Shown: positions 1 through 10,928, counted from the stretch's first letter. The stretch: DNA of 64,000 nucleotides from Microbacterium paraoxydans (GCF_020524545.1 NZ_JAIVLG010000004.1:515317-579316), one strand, 5' to 3'. Notes: generated from the letters alone by a model not told the origin. Numbers and translations are program-made.

Positions 1-48
1 AACTGCGCCAAGCCCCGGTGACATCCCCTCACCCCTGGGAGTACAGCT

Positions 49-2601
49 GTGCCTGGAGAGAACCTCACCCGTATCGAAGCGCAGGAGCGCCGCGACGTCA
101 TCGACACGCAGTCCTATGAAGTCGCCCTCGATCTGACAAAGGGCGCCGAGGTCTTCGGCTCTCGCAGTGTCGTGCGCTTCACCGCGACGCCCGAGAGCTT
201 CACCTTCATCGATCTCATCGCCCGCGAGGTGCGCGAGATCTCGCTCAACGGAGAGCAACTCGACCCGAACGAGGTCTTCGCCGACTCCCGCATCGCACTC
301 ACCGGTCTCCAGGCGGAGAACGTCCTCGTGGTCGACGCCGACTGCCTCTACACGAACACCGGGGAGGGATTGCACCGTTTCGTCGATCCCGTCGACGGCG
401 AGGTGTACCTCTACTCGCAGTTCGAGGTTCCCGATTCGCGTCGCGTGTTCGCGGTCTTCGAGCAGCCCGATCTCAAGGCGACCTTCCAGTTCACCGTGAC
501 GGCTCCGGCGGCATGGAAGGTCATCTCCAACTCCCCCGCGCCTGAGCCCATCGTGCACGACCACGACCTGACCGCGACCTGGGGCTTCGAGCCGACCCCT
601 CGCATCTCGTCCTACATCACCGCCCTCGTCGCCGGGCCCTACGAGTCGACGTTCTCCGAGCTGACGAGCGCATCCGGACGCGTGATCCCGCTCGGCGTGT
701 ACGGCCGCAAGAGCCTGTGGAAGCACCTCGACGCCGACTACATCTTCGACAAGACCCGTGAGGGCTTCGCCTACTTCGAATCGAAGTTCGGCGTCCCGTA
801 CCCGTTCGCCAAGTACGATCAGCTGTTCGTGCCGGAGTTCAACGCCGGGGCGATGGAGAACGCGGGAGCGGTCACGTTCACCGAGACGTATGTGTTCCGC
901 AGCAAGGTCACCGACGCCGTCAAGGAACGCCGGGTCGTCACGATCCTCCACGAACTCGCGCACATGTGGTTCGGGGACCTCGTGACCATGAAGTGGTGGA
1001 ACGACCTCTGGCTGAATGAGTCCTTCGCCGAGTGGGCCTCGACCATCGCGACGGCCGAGGCCACCGAATGGACCGAGGCGTGGACGACCTTCAACGCCAT
1101 GGAGAAGACCTGGGCGTACCGGCAGGATCAGCTTCCTTCGACGCACCCGATCGTGGCCGAGATCAACGACCTGGAAGACGTGCAGGTCAACTTCGACGGC
1201 ATCACCTACGCCAAGGGCGGGTCCGTCCTGAAGCAGCTCGCCGCATGGGTGGGCATCGAGGCGTTCTTCTCCGGGGTGTCGCAGTACTTCAAGAAGCACT
1301 CCTGGGGCAACACGGAGCTGAGCGACCTGCTGTCGGAGCTCGAGGCCACGAGCGGCCGCGATCTGAGCACGTGGTCGAAGAAGTGGCTCGAGACCGCCGG
1401 TGTCAACACGCTCGAGCCGGTCATCGCCGAGGGGCAGGATGGCACGATCTCGCGCTTCGCCATCACTCAGACCGCGCCCGCGGACTACCCGACGATCCGT
1501 CCGCACCGCCTCGGCATCGGCTTCTACACGCTGACCGACGGCTCACTCACCCGCACGCATCACCTCGAGGTCGACGTCGACGGTGACCGCACCGAAGTGC
1601 CTGAGCTGCACGGTCTCCCTCGACCGGACCTCGTCCTCCTGAACGACAACGACCTCGCCTACGCGAAGATCCGTCTCGACGAGAAGTCGCTCGCCACAGC
1701 GATCGCGCACCTGGCGGACATCCACGACCCGCTCGCACGCTCGCTCGTGTGGGGGGCTGCCTGGGATCAGACCCGCGATGCGGAGACCGGCGCATCCGCG
1801 TACATCGACCTCGTGCTGGGCAACATCGGCCGAGAGACCGAGTCGACCACCGTCCGCACCACGCTCGCCCAGCTCCGCACCGCCGCGACGCTCTACGTCG
1901 CACCCGCCGATCGCGAGGCTGCTCGGCTCAAAGTCGCCGACGGTCTGTGGAGCCTCGCAGAGGCAGCAGAGCCGGGCAGCGACAGCCAGCTGCAGTTCGT
2001 CACCGCGTTCGCGAATGCCCTGGTCACCCCGGAGCACGCGGGCATCGTCGGACGGTTGCGGTCCGGAGAGGACACTCTGCCGGGCTTGGAGGTCGACGCC
2101 GACCTGAACTGGCAACTCCTGGTGGGACTCGCGACGATCGGTGCCACGGACGCCGCGACGATCGATGCCGCCCTCGCCTCCGACAACACCGCGAAGGGCG
2201 GCGAGTTCGCCGCACAGGCACGCGCCTCGCTCCCCGACTCGGCCTCGAAGAAGGCGGCGTGGGCATCGCTGATCGAGCGCGATGACGCCCCGAACACGAT
2301 CGTCCGCTCTGCGGCGCTCGGTTTCACCCATCCGGCGGGCGCCGCGGTGCTCACCGAGTTCGTCCCCGCGTACTTCGACATGCTGCTTCCGATCTGGGAG
2401 TCGCGCACCTATCAGATCGCCCAGTACCTGATCGTTGGTCTCTTCCCGACGGCGCTGGCCGATATCGCGCTGCGTGACGCGACCCGCGCCTGGCTCTCCG
2501 AGCATCAGGACGCCGCACCCGCGCTGCGGCGACTCGTGCTCGAGAACCTCGCGGACGTGGAGCGCGCACTGGCGGCGCAGGCCCGCGACGCCGAGGACTG
2601 A
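49..2601 (+). CDS. pepN: Aminopeptidase N (M1 zinc metallopeptidase)
   Basis: Cytosolic exopeptidase that removes N-terminal residues from peptides. At 850 residues it has the usual actinobacterial length. The exopeptidase motif GAMEN lies at residues 267-271. The zinc site HELAH is at 301-305, with the third ligand Glu324 in NESFAEW, which gives the M1 spacing HExxH-x18-E. The C-terminal half is the helical ERAP1-like domain. The GTG start at 49 follows a GGGAG box by about 7 bases. It stands alone, followed by a long palindrome before the mscS gene. Family assignment is secure. Confidence 0.95.
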   Translation: MPGENLTRIEAQERRDVIDTQSYEVALDLTKGAEVFGSRSVVRFTATPESFTFIDLIAREVREISLNGEQLDPNEVFADSRIALTGLQAENVLVVDADCLYTNTGEGLHRFVDPVDGEVYLYSQFEVPDSRRVFAVFEQPDLKATFQFTVTAPAAWKVISNSPAPEPIVHDHDLTATWGFEPTPRISSYITALVAGPYESTFSELTSASGRVIPLGVYGRKSLWKHLDADYIFDKTREGFAYFESKFGVPYPFAKYDQLFVPEFNAGAMENAGAVTFTETYVFRSKVTDAVKERRVVTILHELAHMWFGDLVTMKWWNDLWLNESFAEWASTIATAEATEWTEAWTTFNAMEKTWAYRQDQLPSTHPIVAEINDLEDVQVNFDGITYAKGGSVLKQLAAWVGIEAFFSGVSQYFKKHSWGNTELSDLLSELEATSGRDLSTWSKKWLETAGVNTLEPVIAEGQDGTISRFAITQTAPADYPTIRPHRLGIGFYTLTDGSLTRTHHLEVDVDGDRTEVPELHGLPRPDLVLLNDNDLAYAKIRLDEKSLATAIAHLADIHDPLARSLVWGAAWDQTRDAETGASAYIDLVLGNIGRETESTTVRTTLAQLRTAATLYVAPADREAARLKVADGLWSLAEAAEPGSDSQLQFVTAFANALVTPEHAGIVGRLRSGEDTLPGLEVDADLNWQLLVGLATIGATDAATIDAALASDNTAKGGEFAAQARASLPDSASKKAAWASLIERDDAPNTIVRSAALGFTHPAGAAVLTEFVPAYFDMLLPIWESRTYQIAQYLIVGLFPTALADIALRDATRAWLSEHQDAAPALRRLVLENLADVERALAAQARDAED

Positions 2602-2615
2602 TCCACCACGCATCC

Positions 2616-2692
2616 AAAACGGAGATCATCCGTCCCGCACTCGGCGTGTCCCTCACCGACACGGCGAGATGGGGACGGATGGTCTCCGTTTT
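2616..2692. repeat. Long near-perfect intergenic palindrome (REP-like or bidirectional terminator)
   Basis: Outer arms 2616-2636 and 2672-2692 are 21-base inverted repeats with one mismatch. A second pair inside (CTCGGCGTGTC and GACACGGCGAG) also has one mismatch, so one long hairpin with a short loop can form. The outer arms end in AAAA and TTTT, so it can terminate transcription on either strand. Its length and symmetry exceed those of the other terminators here and suggest a dispersed repeat. No second copy was seen in this window. Confidence 0.75.
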
Positions 2693-2733
2693 CGTCCGGT
2701 GCCCGCACCCAGCCCGCGCTGAGACCCGATCGC

Positions 2734-2739
2734 TAGGAT
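2734..2739 (+). promoter_or_regulatory. -10 box (TAGGAT) for mscS
   Basis: TAGGAT lies 8 bases before the ATG at 2748, so transcription should begin almost at the start codon. There is no clear ribosome binding site. Confidence 0.5.
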
Positions 2740-2747
2740 CGTGACTG

Positions 2748-3821
2748 ATGATCCTCCCCTTCGCCGAAACCGACCCTGCCGCGGAGATCCCGCTCCCCGA
2801 CTGGGTGAAGGCGCTGCTCACGTGGCTCGGGCAGGTTGGTGCCAACGCGCTCGTCATCGCGCTCATCATCGGCAGCTGCATCGTCATCGCCCTGGTCCTC
2901 CGTCTTGTCATCCGACGGGTTGTGCGGCGCATCGTCGACAGCGCGAAGAACAAGGCGTCGGTCGACGACACGCAGGCGCTCGAGCGCTCGCCGCTCGCGG
3001 ACATGCGACTGGTGCAGCGCACCAGGACACTCGGCACGATCCTGCAGAACATCGTCAACGTGATGCTCGTCGTCATCGCGATCGTGCTGATTGTCAATGC
3101 GCTGAACCCGTCGCTCCTCGGCTCCCTGACGCTCCTCACAGCCGCCGTCGGTGCCGGATTGGGCTTCGGAGCCCAGAACATCGTGAAAGACGTGCTCAAC
3201 GGCATGTTCATCGTGGCCGAAGACCAGATCGGGATCGGCGACGTGGTCGATCTCGGCCTGGCGAGCGGGGTCGTGGAGTACGTCAGCGTGCGCATCACCC
3301 AGGTACGCGACGTCAACGGGACCCTCTGGTATGTGCGCAACGGCGAGGTCACCCGCATCGGGAACATGTCGCAGGGCTGGGCCCGCTCCATCATCGACAT
3401 CGGCGTACCTGCCGATTCCGACCTCGACAAGGTCGAACACGTCATGCTGGAGACGGCACAGGGGCTCGCGAAGGATCCGAAATGGCGCACCCGCATCATC
3501 GAGAAGCCGGAGCTATGGGGTCTCGAGTCCATCGACGGCGACGCGCTCGTCGTACGCATCGTGATCAAGGCTCGAGCCAATGCAAAGGATGACGTGGCTC
3601 AAGAACTGCGCCGCCGCCTGCGCGCAGCTCTCCTCGAGAACGAGATCAGCGTCCCTCGGATCGCCGACGTCGTCCCCACGGGGCTCGACGGAGCGCGCCG
3701 TGTGCGAGGAGCGAACCCGCCCAAGACGCGCCCGAACGCCGTGACCGGCGTGCCTGTCATCCCCGATCGCGGGATCTGGCGACGCAAGAAGCCCACCGAC
3801 GACGGGAGCACCCAGAAGTGA
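2748..3821 (+). CDS. MscS-family small-conductance mechanosensitive channel
   Basis: Membrane channel that opens under membrane tension and releases solutes on hypo-osmotic shock. The 357-residue protein has an N-terminal helix (about 27-50) and two more hydrophobic segments before residue 150. The pore-lining glycine/alanine motif [10 protein letters not shown] is at 135-144, followed by the conserved [14 protein letters not shown] and the cytoplasmic beta domain. The tail from about 310 is basic and proline-rich. The start is near-leaderless (TAGGAT 8 bases upstream). Its stop overlaps the GTG start of the globin gene by 4 bases, so the two are probably translationally coupled. Confidence 0.92.
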   Translation: MILPFAETDPAAEIPLPDWVKALLTWLGQVGANALVIALIIGSCIVIALVLRLVIRRVVRRIVDSAKNKASVDDTQALERSPLADMRLVQRTRTLGTILQNIVNVMLVVIAIVLIVNALNPSLLGSLTLLTAAVGAGLGFGAQNIVKDVLNGMFIVAEDQIGIGDVVDLGLASGVVEYVSVRITQVRDVNGTLWYVRNGEVTRIGNMSQGWARSIIDIGVPADSDLDKVEHVMLETAQGLAKDPKWRTRIIEKPELWGLESIDGDALVVRIVIKARANAKDDVAQELRRRLRAALLENEISVPRIADVVPTGLDGARRVRGANPPKTRPNAVTGVPVIPDRGIWRRKKPTDDGSTQK

Positions 3822-4267
3822 CGTTCTACGACGAGATCGGGGGTCACGAGACCTTCCGCAGGATCGTCTCGGTGTTCTACCGCGAAGTCGCGCTCGATCC
3901 GGTGCTGAAGCCGATGTACCCCGAGCAAGATCTCGGCCCAGCGGAGGATCGGCTGCGTCTGTTCCTCGAGCAGTACTGGGGAGGACCGACGACGTACGGT
4001 GAGACTCGCGGGCACCCCCGGCTGCGGATGCGTCATATGCCCTTCCACATCGATCCGGACGCTCGGGATCGTTGGCTTCGTCATATGAGGACCGCTGTGG
4101 ACGAGGCCCAGTTGTCCCCGCTGCACGAATCGACGCTGTGGGACTACCTGGAGCGCGCCGCCTATGCCATGGTGAACACGTTCGAGCCGTCGGGCATCGG
4201 TGCCGCGGCAGGCGACCGTCCCACCCTCGAGACCCGCTCACGTCAGGAATCAACGGAGAACTCATGA
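3818..4267 (+). CDS. glbO: Group II truncated haemoglobin (trHbO)
   Basis: Small haem protein that binds oxygen or NO and may support respiration or redox protection. The 149 residues show the group II pattern: Tyr21 at B10, Tyr34 at CD1, the EQYWGGP segment at 51-57 and the proximal His73 in RMRHMPF. The GTG start lies inside the mscS stop (GTGA), and the end overlaps the next ATG (ATGA), so it sits in a three-gene overlapping unit. The link to the FAD dehydrogenase suggests a redox role, which is inference. Confidence 0.93.
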   Translation: MTFYDEIGGHETFRRIVSVFYREVALDPVLKPMYPEQDLGPAEDRLRLFLEQYWGGPTTYGETRGHPRLRMRHMPFHIDPDARDRWLRHMRTAVDEAQLSPLHESTLWDYLERAAYAMVNTFEPSGIGAAAGDRPTLETRSRQESTENS

Positions 4268-5928
4268 CGACGACACCCCTGTCCACAGATGTCCTGGTGA
4301 TCGGGTGGGGGTTGTCCGGCCTCGTCGCCGCCTCGGAAGCCCTGGCTGCGGGGCGACGCGTCATACTGATCGATCAAGAGCCACGCACCAATCTGGGTGG
4401 GCAGGCCTGGTGGTCTTTCGGCGGCCTGTTCTTCATCGACTCGCCCGAGCAAAGACGCCTCGGGATCAAGGACTCGCTCGAACTCGCGACGCAGGACTGG
4501 TTCGGCAATGCCGCCTTCGACCGCCCGGAGGACGAATGGCCGCGGCGCTGGGCCGAGGCATATCTGCAGTTCGCAGCCGGCGAGAAGCGCTCGTGGCTGC
4601 GTGAACGCGGCGTCGGCTTCTTCCCGGTCGTGGGGTGGGCGGAACGCGGCGGATACGGCGCGGTCGGTCCTGGCAACTCCGTGCCACGGTTTCACATCAC
4701 CTGGGGAACCGGCCCCGGAATCGTTGCGCCGTTCGCCGCTGCCGTGGAGCAAGGCGAGCGTGACGGGCGGCTGACCGTGCTCCCTCGACACCGCGTGTCG
4801 GAACTGGTCGTCACGGACGGCACGGTGACAGGTGCGCGTGGCGGCATCCTCGCGTCGAGCGGTGCGGAAAGGGGCGAGCCGACCGCCCGCGAGGTCATCA
4901 GGGAGTTCGAGATATCAGCGAGTGCCACCGTCGTTTCCTCGGGCGGCATCGGCGGCAACCATGACCTCGTCCGCGCAGCGTGGCCGTCGAGGCTGGGCGC
5001 GCCGCCCGCGCACATGCTCTCCGGCGTGCCGGCCTATGTCGACGGGTCGATGCTCGGCGTGAGCGAAGCGGCGGGCGCGCGACTGATCAACGGCGACCGG
5101 ATGTGGCACTACGTCGAAGGCATCACGAACTGGGACCCGGTATGGCCCGCTCACGGTATCCGCATCCTCCCAGGGCCCTCGTCGCTCTGGTTGGACGCCA
5201 CGGGTCGGCGTCTGCCGGTGCCGCTCTTCCCCGGCTTCGACACCCTCGGCACCCTCGAGCATCTGCGCTCGACAGGGCACGACCACTCGTGGTTCGTCAC
5301 CTCGCGACAGATCGTCGAAAAGGAGTTCGCCCTGTCCGGGAGCGAACAGAACCCCGATCTGACAGGCAAGGATGTCGGTCTGCTGCTTCGTTCACGGCTC
5401 GCGAAGGGTCCGACGGGGCCCGTGCAGTCCTTCCTCGACGAGGGCGAGGACTTCATCGTGGAGGACGACCTCGAGTCGCTCCTGGAGCAGATGCAACTCC
5501 ACACCGGTGGAGAGTTGCTCGACATCGACGCCGTGCGCCGGGAGGTGCTCGCCCGTGACCTCGAGGTGGAGAACGACTTCACCAAGGACGCACAGATCGC
5601 GATGCTGCGGTCCATGCGGAACTATCGTGGCGACAAGCTCATCCGGACCGCCGCACCTCACCGTCTGCAGGACAGGGCCGCGGGCCCGCTCATCGCGGTG
5701 AAGCTCCACGTCCTCACGCGGAAGTCCCTCGGGGGCATCAACACCGATCTCGACGGTCGGGCACTGAACCACGAGGGCGCACCGATCCCCGGGCTGTTCG
5801 CCGCAGGCGAGGCGAGCGGCTTCGGAGGCGGGGGCGTCCATGGCTATCGTGCGCTCGAAGGCACATTCTTGGGCGGCTGCCTCTTCAGCGGTCGCGCGGC
5901 CGGACGAACTGCCGCGACCGAGAGCTGA
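4264..5928 (+). CDS. Flavoprotein dehydrogenase (FAD-binding, fumarate reductase/ketosteroid dehydrogenase superfamily)
   Basis: A 554-residue FAD enzyme. The N-terminal dinucleotide-binding motif GWGLSG is at 14-19. A C-terminal flavin-binding segment, [16 protein letters not shown], is typical of the succinate dehydrogenase/3-oxosteroid dehydrogenase superfamily. It resembles the conserved actinobacterial group annotated only as FAD-binding dehydrogenase, so the substrate is unknown. The ATG at 4264 overlaps the globin stop by 4 bases; longer upstream reading in this frame is antisense-like shadow. It is last in the mscS-globin unit and converges on the 221-residue gene 32 bases away. Confidence 0.85.
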   Translation: MTTTPLSTDVLVIGWGLSGLVAASEALAAGRRVILIDQEPRTNLGGQAWWSFGGLFFIDSPEQRRLGIKDSLELATQDWFGNAAFDRPEDEWPRRWAEAYLQFAAGEKRSWLRERGVGFFPVVGWAERGGYGAVGPGNSVPRFHITWGTGPGIVAPFAAAVEQGERDGRLTVLPRHRVSELVVTDGTVTGARGGILASSGAERGEPTAREVIREFEISASATVVSSGGIGGNHDLVRAAWPSRLGAPPAHMLSGVPAYVDGSMLGVSEAAGARLINGDRMWHYVEGITNWDPVWPAHGIRILPGPSSLWLDATGRRLPVPLFPGFDTLGTLEHLRSTGHDHSWFVTSRQIVEKEFALSGSEQNPDLTGKDVGLLLRSRLAKGPTGPVQSFLDEGEDFIVEDDLESLLEQMQLHTGGELLDIDAVRREVLARDLEVENDFTKDAQIAMLRSMRNYRGDKLIRTAAPHRLQDRAAGPLIAVKLHVLTRKSLGGINTDLDGRALNHEGAPIPGLFAAGEASGFGGGGVHGYRALEGTFLGGCLFSGRAAGRTAATES

Positions 5929-5960
5929 CCCTCCGTCCAGCAGCTCGTGTCGCCGCCTTC

Positions 5961-6626
5961 TCAGTCCGCGGAGCCCGTATCGCGGACGCCGGTGAGCCCG
6001 GATGCGACCGGCCCTCGCACCAGGACATGACCGCGGCGGAAGGCCAGGCGCGTCCAGCGTCCGGACCGCGAGAGGGGAACCTGTTCGTCGCCGGAGATGA
6101 AACCCATCGCGTCCGCGGCGAAGGCGATGCCGCGAGGCAGTCCGCCCAGTTGGTCATCCGCCTCCCCCCAGATCGCTGCCCGAAGCGCCCGCACCGCTTC
6201 CTCGCCTGAGCCAGCGCCTGCCCCGTGAGCAACCGCAGAGATCCCCCACTGCGCGCGCTGCGCGATGGTCGAGGCGGGGAGCACGGCTCCCTTTTCCCAC
6301 CCGGTGCGAGGAGGCGCGACCCCGGCCCACGCGGGCGAGAGCCCGGTGTCCGGGAGCGCCAGCCGGGCCGGCTCATCCGTCTTGGTGAGCTGATCCACGA
6401 CGACATCGCAGCGCAGCTCAGGGTCGGCGTGCACGATGCGCATGGCGAGGATCGTCGGCGTCTGGTCGAAGAGGCCGTGCGGGGCCAGCGCTGCAGTGGT
6501 GAGCGCGAGGACGCCGTTCGCGGCCTGCAGCCGTACTCCGTCGTCCGTGATCCTGGTCGCTCGTCCGACGAAAGTGAGAACGTCCTTCGCGGTATCCGGG
6601 TCGGCGAGGAGGAGGTGATGCGGCAC
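5961..6626 (-). CDS. Hypothetical protein, 221 residues
   Basis: I recognise no family. The protein is soluble, with no signal peptide or membrane segment and no obvious catalytic motif. It ends in a basic, Arg-rich stretch. The GTG start at 6626 is chosen because the upstream frame is non-conserved-looking and a TAGTTT box lies 7 bases before it, fitting a leaderless transcript. It is divergent from the thioesterase gene at 6678 and convergent with the FAD dehydrogenase. Base composition and third-position GC match its neighbours, supporting a real gene. Confidence 0.65.
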   Translation of the reverse strand: MPHHLLLADPDTAKDVLTFVGRATRITDDGVRLQAANGVLALTTAALAPHGLFDQTPTILAMRIVHADPELRCDVVVDQLTKTDEPARLALPDTGLSPAWAGVAPPRTGWEKGAVLPASTIAQRAQWGISAVAHGAGAGSGEEAVRALRAAIWGEADDQLGGLPRGIAFAADAMGFISGDEQVPLSRSGRWTRLAFRRGHVLVRGPVASGLTGVRDTGSAD

Positions 6627-6633
6627 GCGTTCT

Positions 6634-6639
6634 AAACTA
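6634..6639 (-). promoter_or_regulatory. -10 box (TAGTTT) for the 221-residue gene
   Basis: TAGTTT on the reverse strand lies 7 bases before the GTG at 6626. The divergent promoter region between the two genes is only 51 bases long. Confidence 0.5.
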
Positions 6640-6677
6640 CCAACGGAGCGGCGCGTGCGGTCGCGAGGAGGGAACAT

Positions 6678-7568
6678 ATGAGTGCGGAGGATCCCGCCGT
6701 CCGGAGCGTCGAGCGGCTGCTCGACATCCTCGATCTCGACGCGACTCAGGCGCGGACCACAGAGGACATCTTCACGGGTTCCTCCCACCCGATGCCGAGC
6801 GGGCGCATCTACGGCGGCCAGGTCTTGGCGCAAGCACTCCTCGCCGCTGAACGCACCCTCCCCGAAGACCGCGCCGTGCATTCGATGCACGGCTACTTCC
6901 TGCGTCCCGGCGACGCGAGCCAGGGAATCACGATCGCCGTCGATCGGATTCACGACGGGCGTTCATTTTCGACACGGCGGACACAGGCCTACCAGAACGG
7001 CGTGCCGATCTTCTCGATGATCGCGTCATTCCAAGACGGTGATCCCGGTGTGGAGCATGCCGAGCCGATGCCGGACGGCATCCCCTCTCCGGAAGAGCTC
7101 ATGCCGGACGAGGAGCGCGTTCACGGCCTTCCGGAGGGCACCACCCGCATGTTGAGCGAGCGCGCAGCCGACATCCGGCATGTCGACTCTCCGCTGTATC
7201 TGCCGAGCGACGATCGGCATGTCGCGCGCCAGGCGGTCTGGATGCGTTTGCGTGCGCCGCTCCCCGATGATCAGCGCCTCCACCGCGCCGCGCTCGCCTA
7301 CCTCAGCGATATGACGATCCAGGAGTCGATCCTCCGCGCACACGGTGTGTACTGGGCCTTGCCCGGGCTGAAGGTCGCAAGCCTCGACCACGCGATGTGG
7401 TGGCACCGACCCGCACGTGTCGACGACTGGCTGCTGTACGTCCAGGAGTCCCCGAATGCCCGGGGTGGCCGCGGGCTCGCCACCGGACGGATTTACACGC
7501 GCGAGGGCGCGTTGGTGGCGAGCGTCGCGCAGGAGATCATGATCCGCGTCCCGGAGGACGCCTCCTGA
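6678..7568 (+). CDS. tesB: Acyl-CoA thioesterase II
   Basis: Hydrolyses acyl-CoA to free fatty acid and CoA. The 296-residue double hot-dog protein aligns in spacing with the E. coli TesB catalytic set Asp204-Thr228-Gln278. Here Asp211 is in LSDMT, Ser235 in ASLDHAMWWHR and Gln285 in VAQE, with identical 24- and 50-residue intervals, so Ser replaces Thr. The N-terminal half carries GRIYGGQVLAQAL. A strong AGGAGGGA box at 6667-6674 precedes the ATG. It converges on a second, single hot-dog thioesterase 30 bases away, though the two need not act together. Confidence 0.93.
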   Translation: MSAEDPAVRSVERLLDILDLDATQARTTEDIFTGSSHPMPSGRIYGGQVLAQALLAAERTLPEDRAVHSMHGYFLRPGDASQGITIAVDRIHDGRSFSTRRTQAYQNGVPIFSMIASFQDGDPGVEHAEPMPDGIPSPEELMPDEERVHGLPEGTTRMLSERAADIRHVDSPLYLPSDDRHVARQAVWMRLRAPLPDDQRLHRAALAYLSDMTIQESILRAHGVYWALPGLKVASLDHAMWWHRPARVDDWLLYVQESPNARGGRGLATGRIYTREGALVASVAQEIMIRVPEDAS

Positions 7569-7598
7569 GGTCGGTCGACCTCGCCCTGTTCCACGGCC

Positions 7599-8084
7599 TC
7601 AGCGGTGGGAGTACTCGATCGATGGTCCGACCAGCGGCTCCCAGGCGTCACGCATCTCCTGTGTGAGCCGGGTCGGGCGCCCCGTCTGCGCATCGACGAG
7701 CACGATGATCGCCGTCGAGCGCGCGTAGATCTGTCGAGGATCTGCGGCGGGATCGTTGTGCACCTCGTAGCAGACTTCGATGCTTGAGCCGCCGAGCTTG
7801 CCGAACCACATCTGGACCTCGAGTGGCCGGCGCTGATAGGGCACCGGCGCGAGGTACTCGATCTCCTGGCGCGCGATGAGCGTCAGGATGCCCTCATCGA
7901 TGCCGGAGTCGAGAACCGCCGTGGAGGGTGCCTCTTCGCCGGGACCCGCCCTCCAGAACGCCCGCACACGCGCCTCCTCGAGCAGTTTCAGCATCGAGGT
8001 GTTGTTCACATGGTTGAAGGCGTCCAGATCCCCCCAGCGGAGGTGGATCGGGATATGCAGGCGGGGCCCCGGCGACGTAGACAC
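7599..8084 (-). CDS. Acyl-CoA thioesterase, 4HBT/YbgC hot-dog family
   Basis: A 161-residue single hot-dog protein with the family motif RWGDLDAFNHVNN at residues 16-28. The Asp in this motif is the usual catalytic residue of 4-hydroxybenzoyl-CoA thioesterase-type enzymes. The substrate acyl group cannot be told from sequence. The GTG start lies 7 bases after the ettA stop, so it is probably co-transcribed and coupled with ettA. The 3' end converges on tesB. Confidence 0.88.
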   Translation of the reverse strand: MSTSPGPRLHIPIHLRWGDLDAFNHVNNTSMLKLLEEARVRAFWRAGPGEEAPSTAVLDSGIDEGILTLIARQEIEYLAPVPYQRRPLEVQMWFGKLGGSSIEVCYEVHNDPAADPRQIYARSTAIIVLVDAQTGRPTRLTQEMRDAWEPLVGPSIEYSHR

Positions 8085-8091
8085 CGCGGCC

Positions 8092-9771
<1,680 letters not shown>

Positions 9772-9812
9772 CGAAAACCGCTCCTTCTGTTGGCGTCGAA
9801 GATCGACACCCC

Positions 9813-9818
9813 AGCCTA
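9813..9818 (-). promoter_or_regulatory. -10 box (TAGGCT) for ettA
   Basis: TAGGCT on the reverse strand lies about 41 bases before the ettA GTG. It leaves room for an AAGGAG ribosome binding site, so this gene is leadered, unlike many neighbours. Confidence 0.4.
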
Positions 9819-9834
9819 CCGGCCCCGTGGAGTG

Positions 9835-10323
9835 TCACCAGTCGATGGAACGCGTGGTGCCCACGAGACATCGCCCTTCGGCGAGCTGCGGCAACACGGT
9901 CGTGACGACCTGACCCGTGGAAGGCCCGACCTGTCCGACCAGACAGGCCTCGTCCCCCCATCTCACCGAGAACTGAAGGCTCTCCGCGGGGTTGCCGACC
10001 GTCGTCTGGTCCTGAGTCACCTGCATCGCGTCGCGATCGAACCCCACGTCGATCAGGGCATCCACGTAGGCTCGCCCGGAACCCCGCTGATCCGTCGCCC
10101 ACACACGCTCGGCGACCGCGCGGAAGATGGGAAGGTTCTCCTCGGCAGTGCCATCGGGAACCAGGGCCGGCTCAGGGACGGGTGTGGGGCCCGCCGACTC
10201 CTGAACCGTCGGAGATGCGGAGGGCTCAGGTGTCGGCGCGCAGCCTGCGAACAGGAGGACGGCGGAGACCGAAGCCACGACGCCGACCGTGCGCGCCGGC
10301 GAGAAGATCGAGCGACGAATCAC
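9835..10323 (-). CDS. Secreted lipoprotein, unknown function
   Basis: A 162-residue protein with a basic start (MIRR), a hydrophobic signal at about 14-27 and the lipobox LFAGC, so the mature protein begins at Cys28 and is lipid-anchored. A Pro/Ser/Glu-rich linker follows, then a compact domain of about 105 residues with two cysteines (EACLVG and GRCLVG) that may pair. It resembles a small Microbacteriaceae lipoprotein group, possibly DUF6993. The GTG start has TAGACT exactly 6 bases upstream, so the mRNA is probably leaderless. Confidence 0.8.
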   Translation of the reverse strand: MIRRSIFSPARTVGVVASVSAVLLFAGCAPTPEPSASPTVQESAGPTPVPEPALVPDGTAEENLPIFRAVAERVWATDQRGSGRAYVDALIDVGFDRDAMQVTQDQTTVGNPAESLQFSVRWGDEACLVGQVGPSTGQVVTTVLPQLAEGRCLVGTTRSIDW

Positions 10324-10329
10324 GTGCTG

Positions 10330-10335
10330 AGTCTA
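10330..10335 (-). promoter_or_regulatory. -10 box (TAGACT), leaderless start of lipoprotein gene
   Basis: TAGACT followed by 6 bases and GTG. The same hexamer and spacing recur upstream of lysE, gatC, ligA and mnmA. Confidence 0.6.
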
Positions 10336-10404
10336 CGGCCCCTTCCGCAGTGCCCCTGCACACTCCGGGGTCCGACATCGTCGCTCGATCCGAATACGGA
10401 CACT

Positions 10405-10911
10405 TCACCGCACGTGTTCGACCGGGACTTCCGAACCCGCCCAGGAAAGCCCCGGTGACGTCGTCTCCGCGTCGCCGTTCGACACATCGTGGGGAGAGTC
10501 CTCCGAAGGCGATTCCTCACCGAGGTTCGAGCGCGGCGGGGGTTCCGCGGACGAGCGTGCGCGCGGTCGATACGCCGTCGTGCCCCAGCGCAGATCGTGC
10601 CCGACAGCGTCGGCCTCGATATCGACGCTGGTGCCATGCCTGCCGTTGCTCTCCCACTCGCGGACCTTCAACCTTCCGGTCACGATCACGCTGTCGCCGG
10701 TGCGCAGCGAGGCCCTGACGTTCTCACCGAGCTGTCGGAACGCTGCGACGGAGAACCAGTTGGTCCCCGAGTCCGTCCATTCCTGCGTCGCCGGGTCGAA
10801 CCGCCGGTGTGTGCTCGCTAGACGGAAGTTCGTCACCGGAACGCCTCCCCCCGTCTGCCCCTGCGTGGGGTCCGTGGCAACTCTTCCCACAATCGTGAGC
10901 GTGTCGATCAT
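10405..10911 (-). CDS. ssb: Single-stranded DNA-binding protein paralogue
   Basis: A 168-residue protein with an N-terminal OB fold: MIDTLTIVGRVATDP at the start, the central NWFSVAAFRQLGENV, and VTGRLKVREWE, as in bacterial SSB. The C-terminal third is Ser/Pro/Glu-rich and ends in VEHVR. The acidic DDDIPF-type tip that recruits SSB partners is absent, so this is probably an accessory SSB rather than the main replication copy. The ATG at 10911 has AGAGGA 7 bases upstream; an upstream start is rejected. A 7-bp hairpin precedes it. Confidence 0.88.
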   Translation of the reverse strand: MIDTLTIVGRVATDPTQGQTGGGVPVTNFRLASTHRRFDPATQEWTDSGTNWFSVAAFRQLGENVRASLRTGDSVIVTGRLKVREWESNGRHGTSVDIEADAVGHDLRWGTTAYRPRARSSAEPPPRSNLGEESPSEDSPHDVSNGDAETTSPGLSWAGSEVPVEHVR

Positions 10912-10928
10912 GTCTTGTCCTCTCAGTG

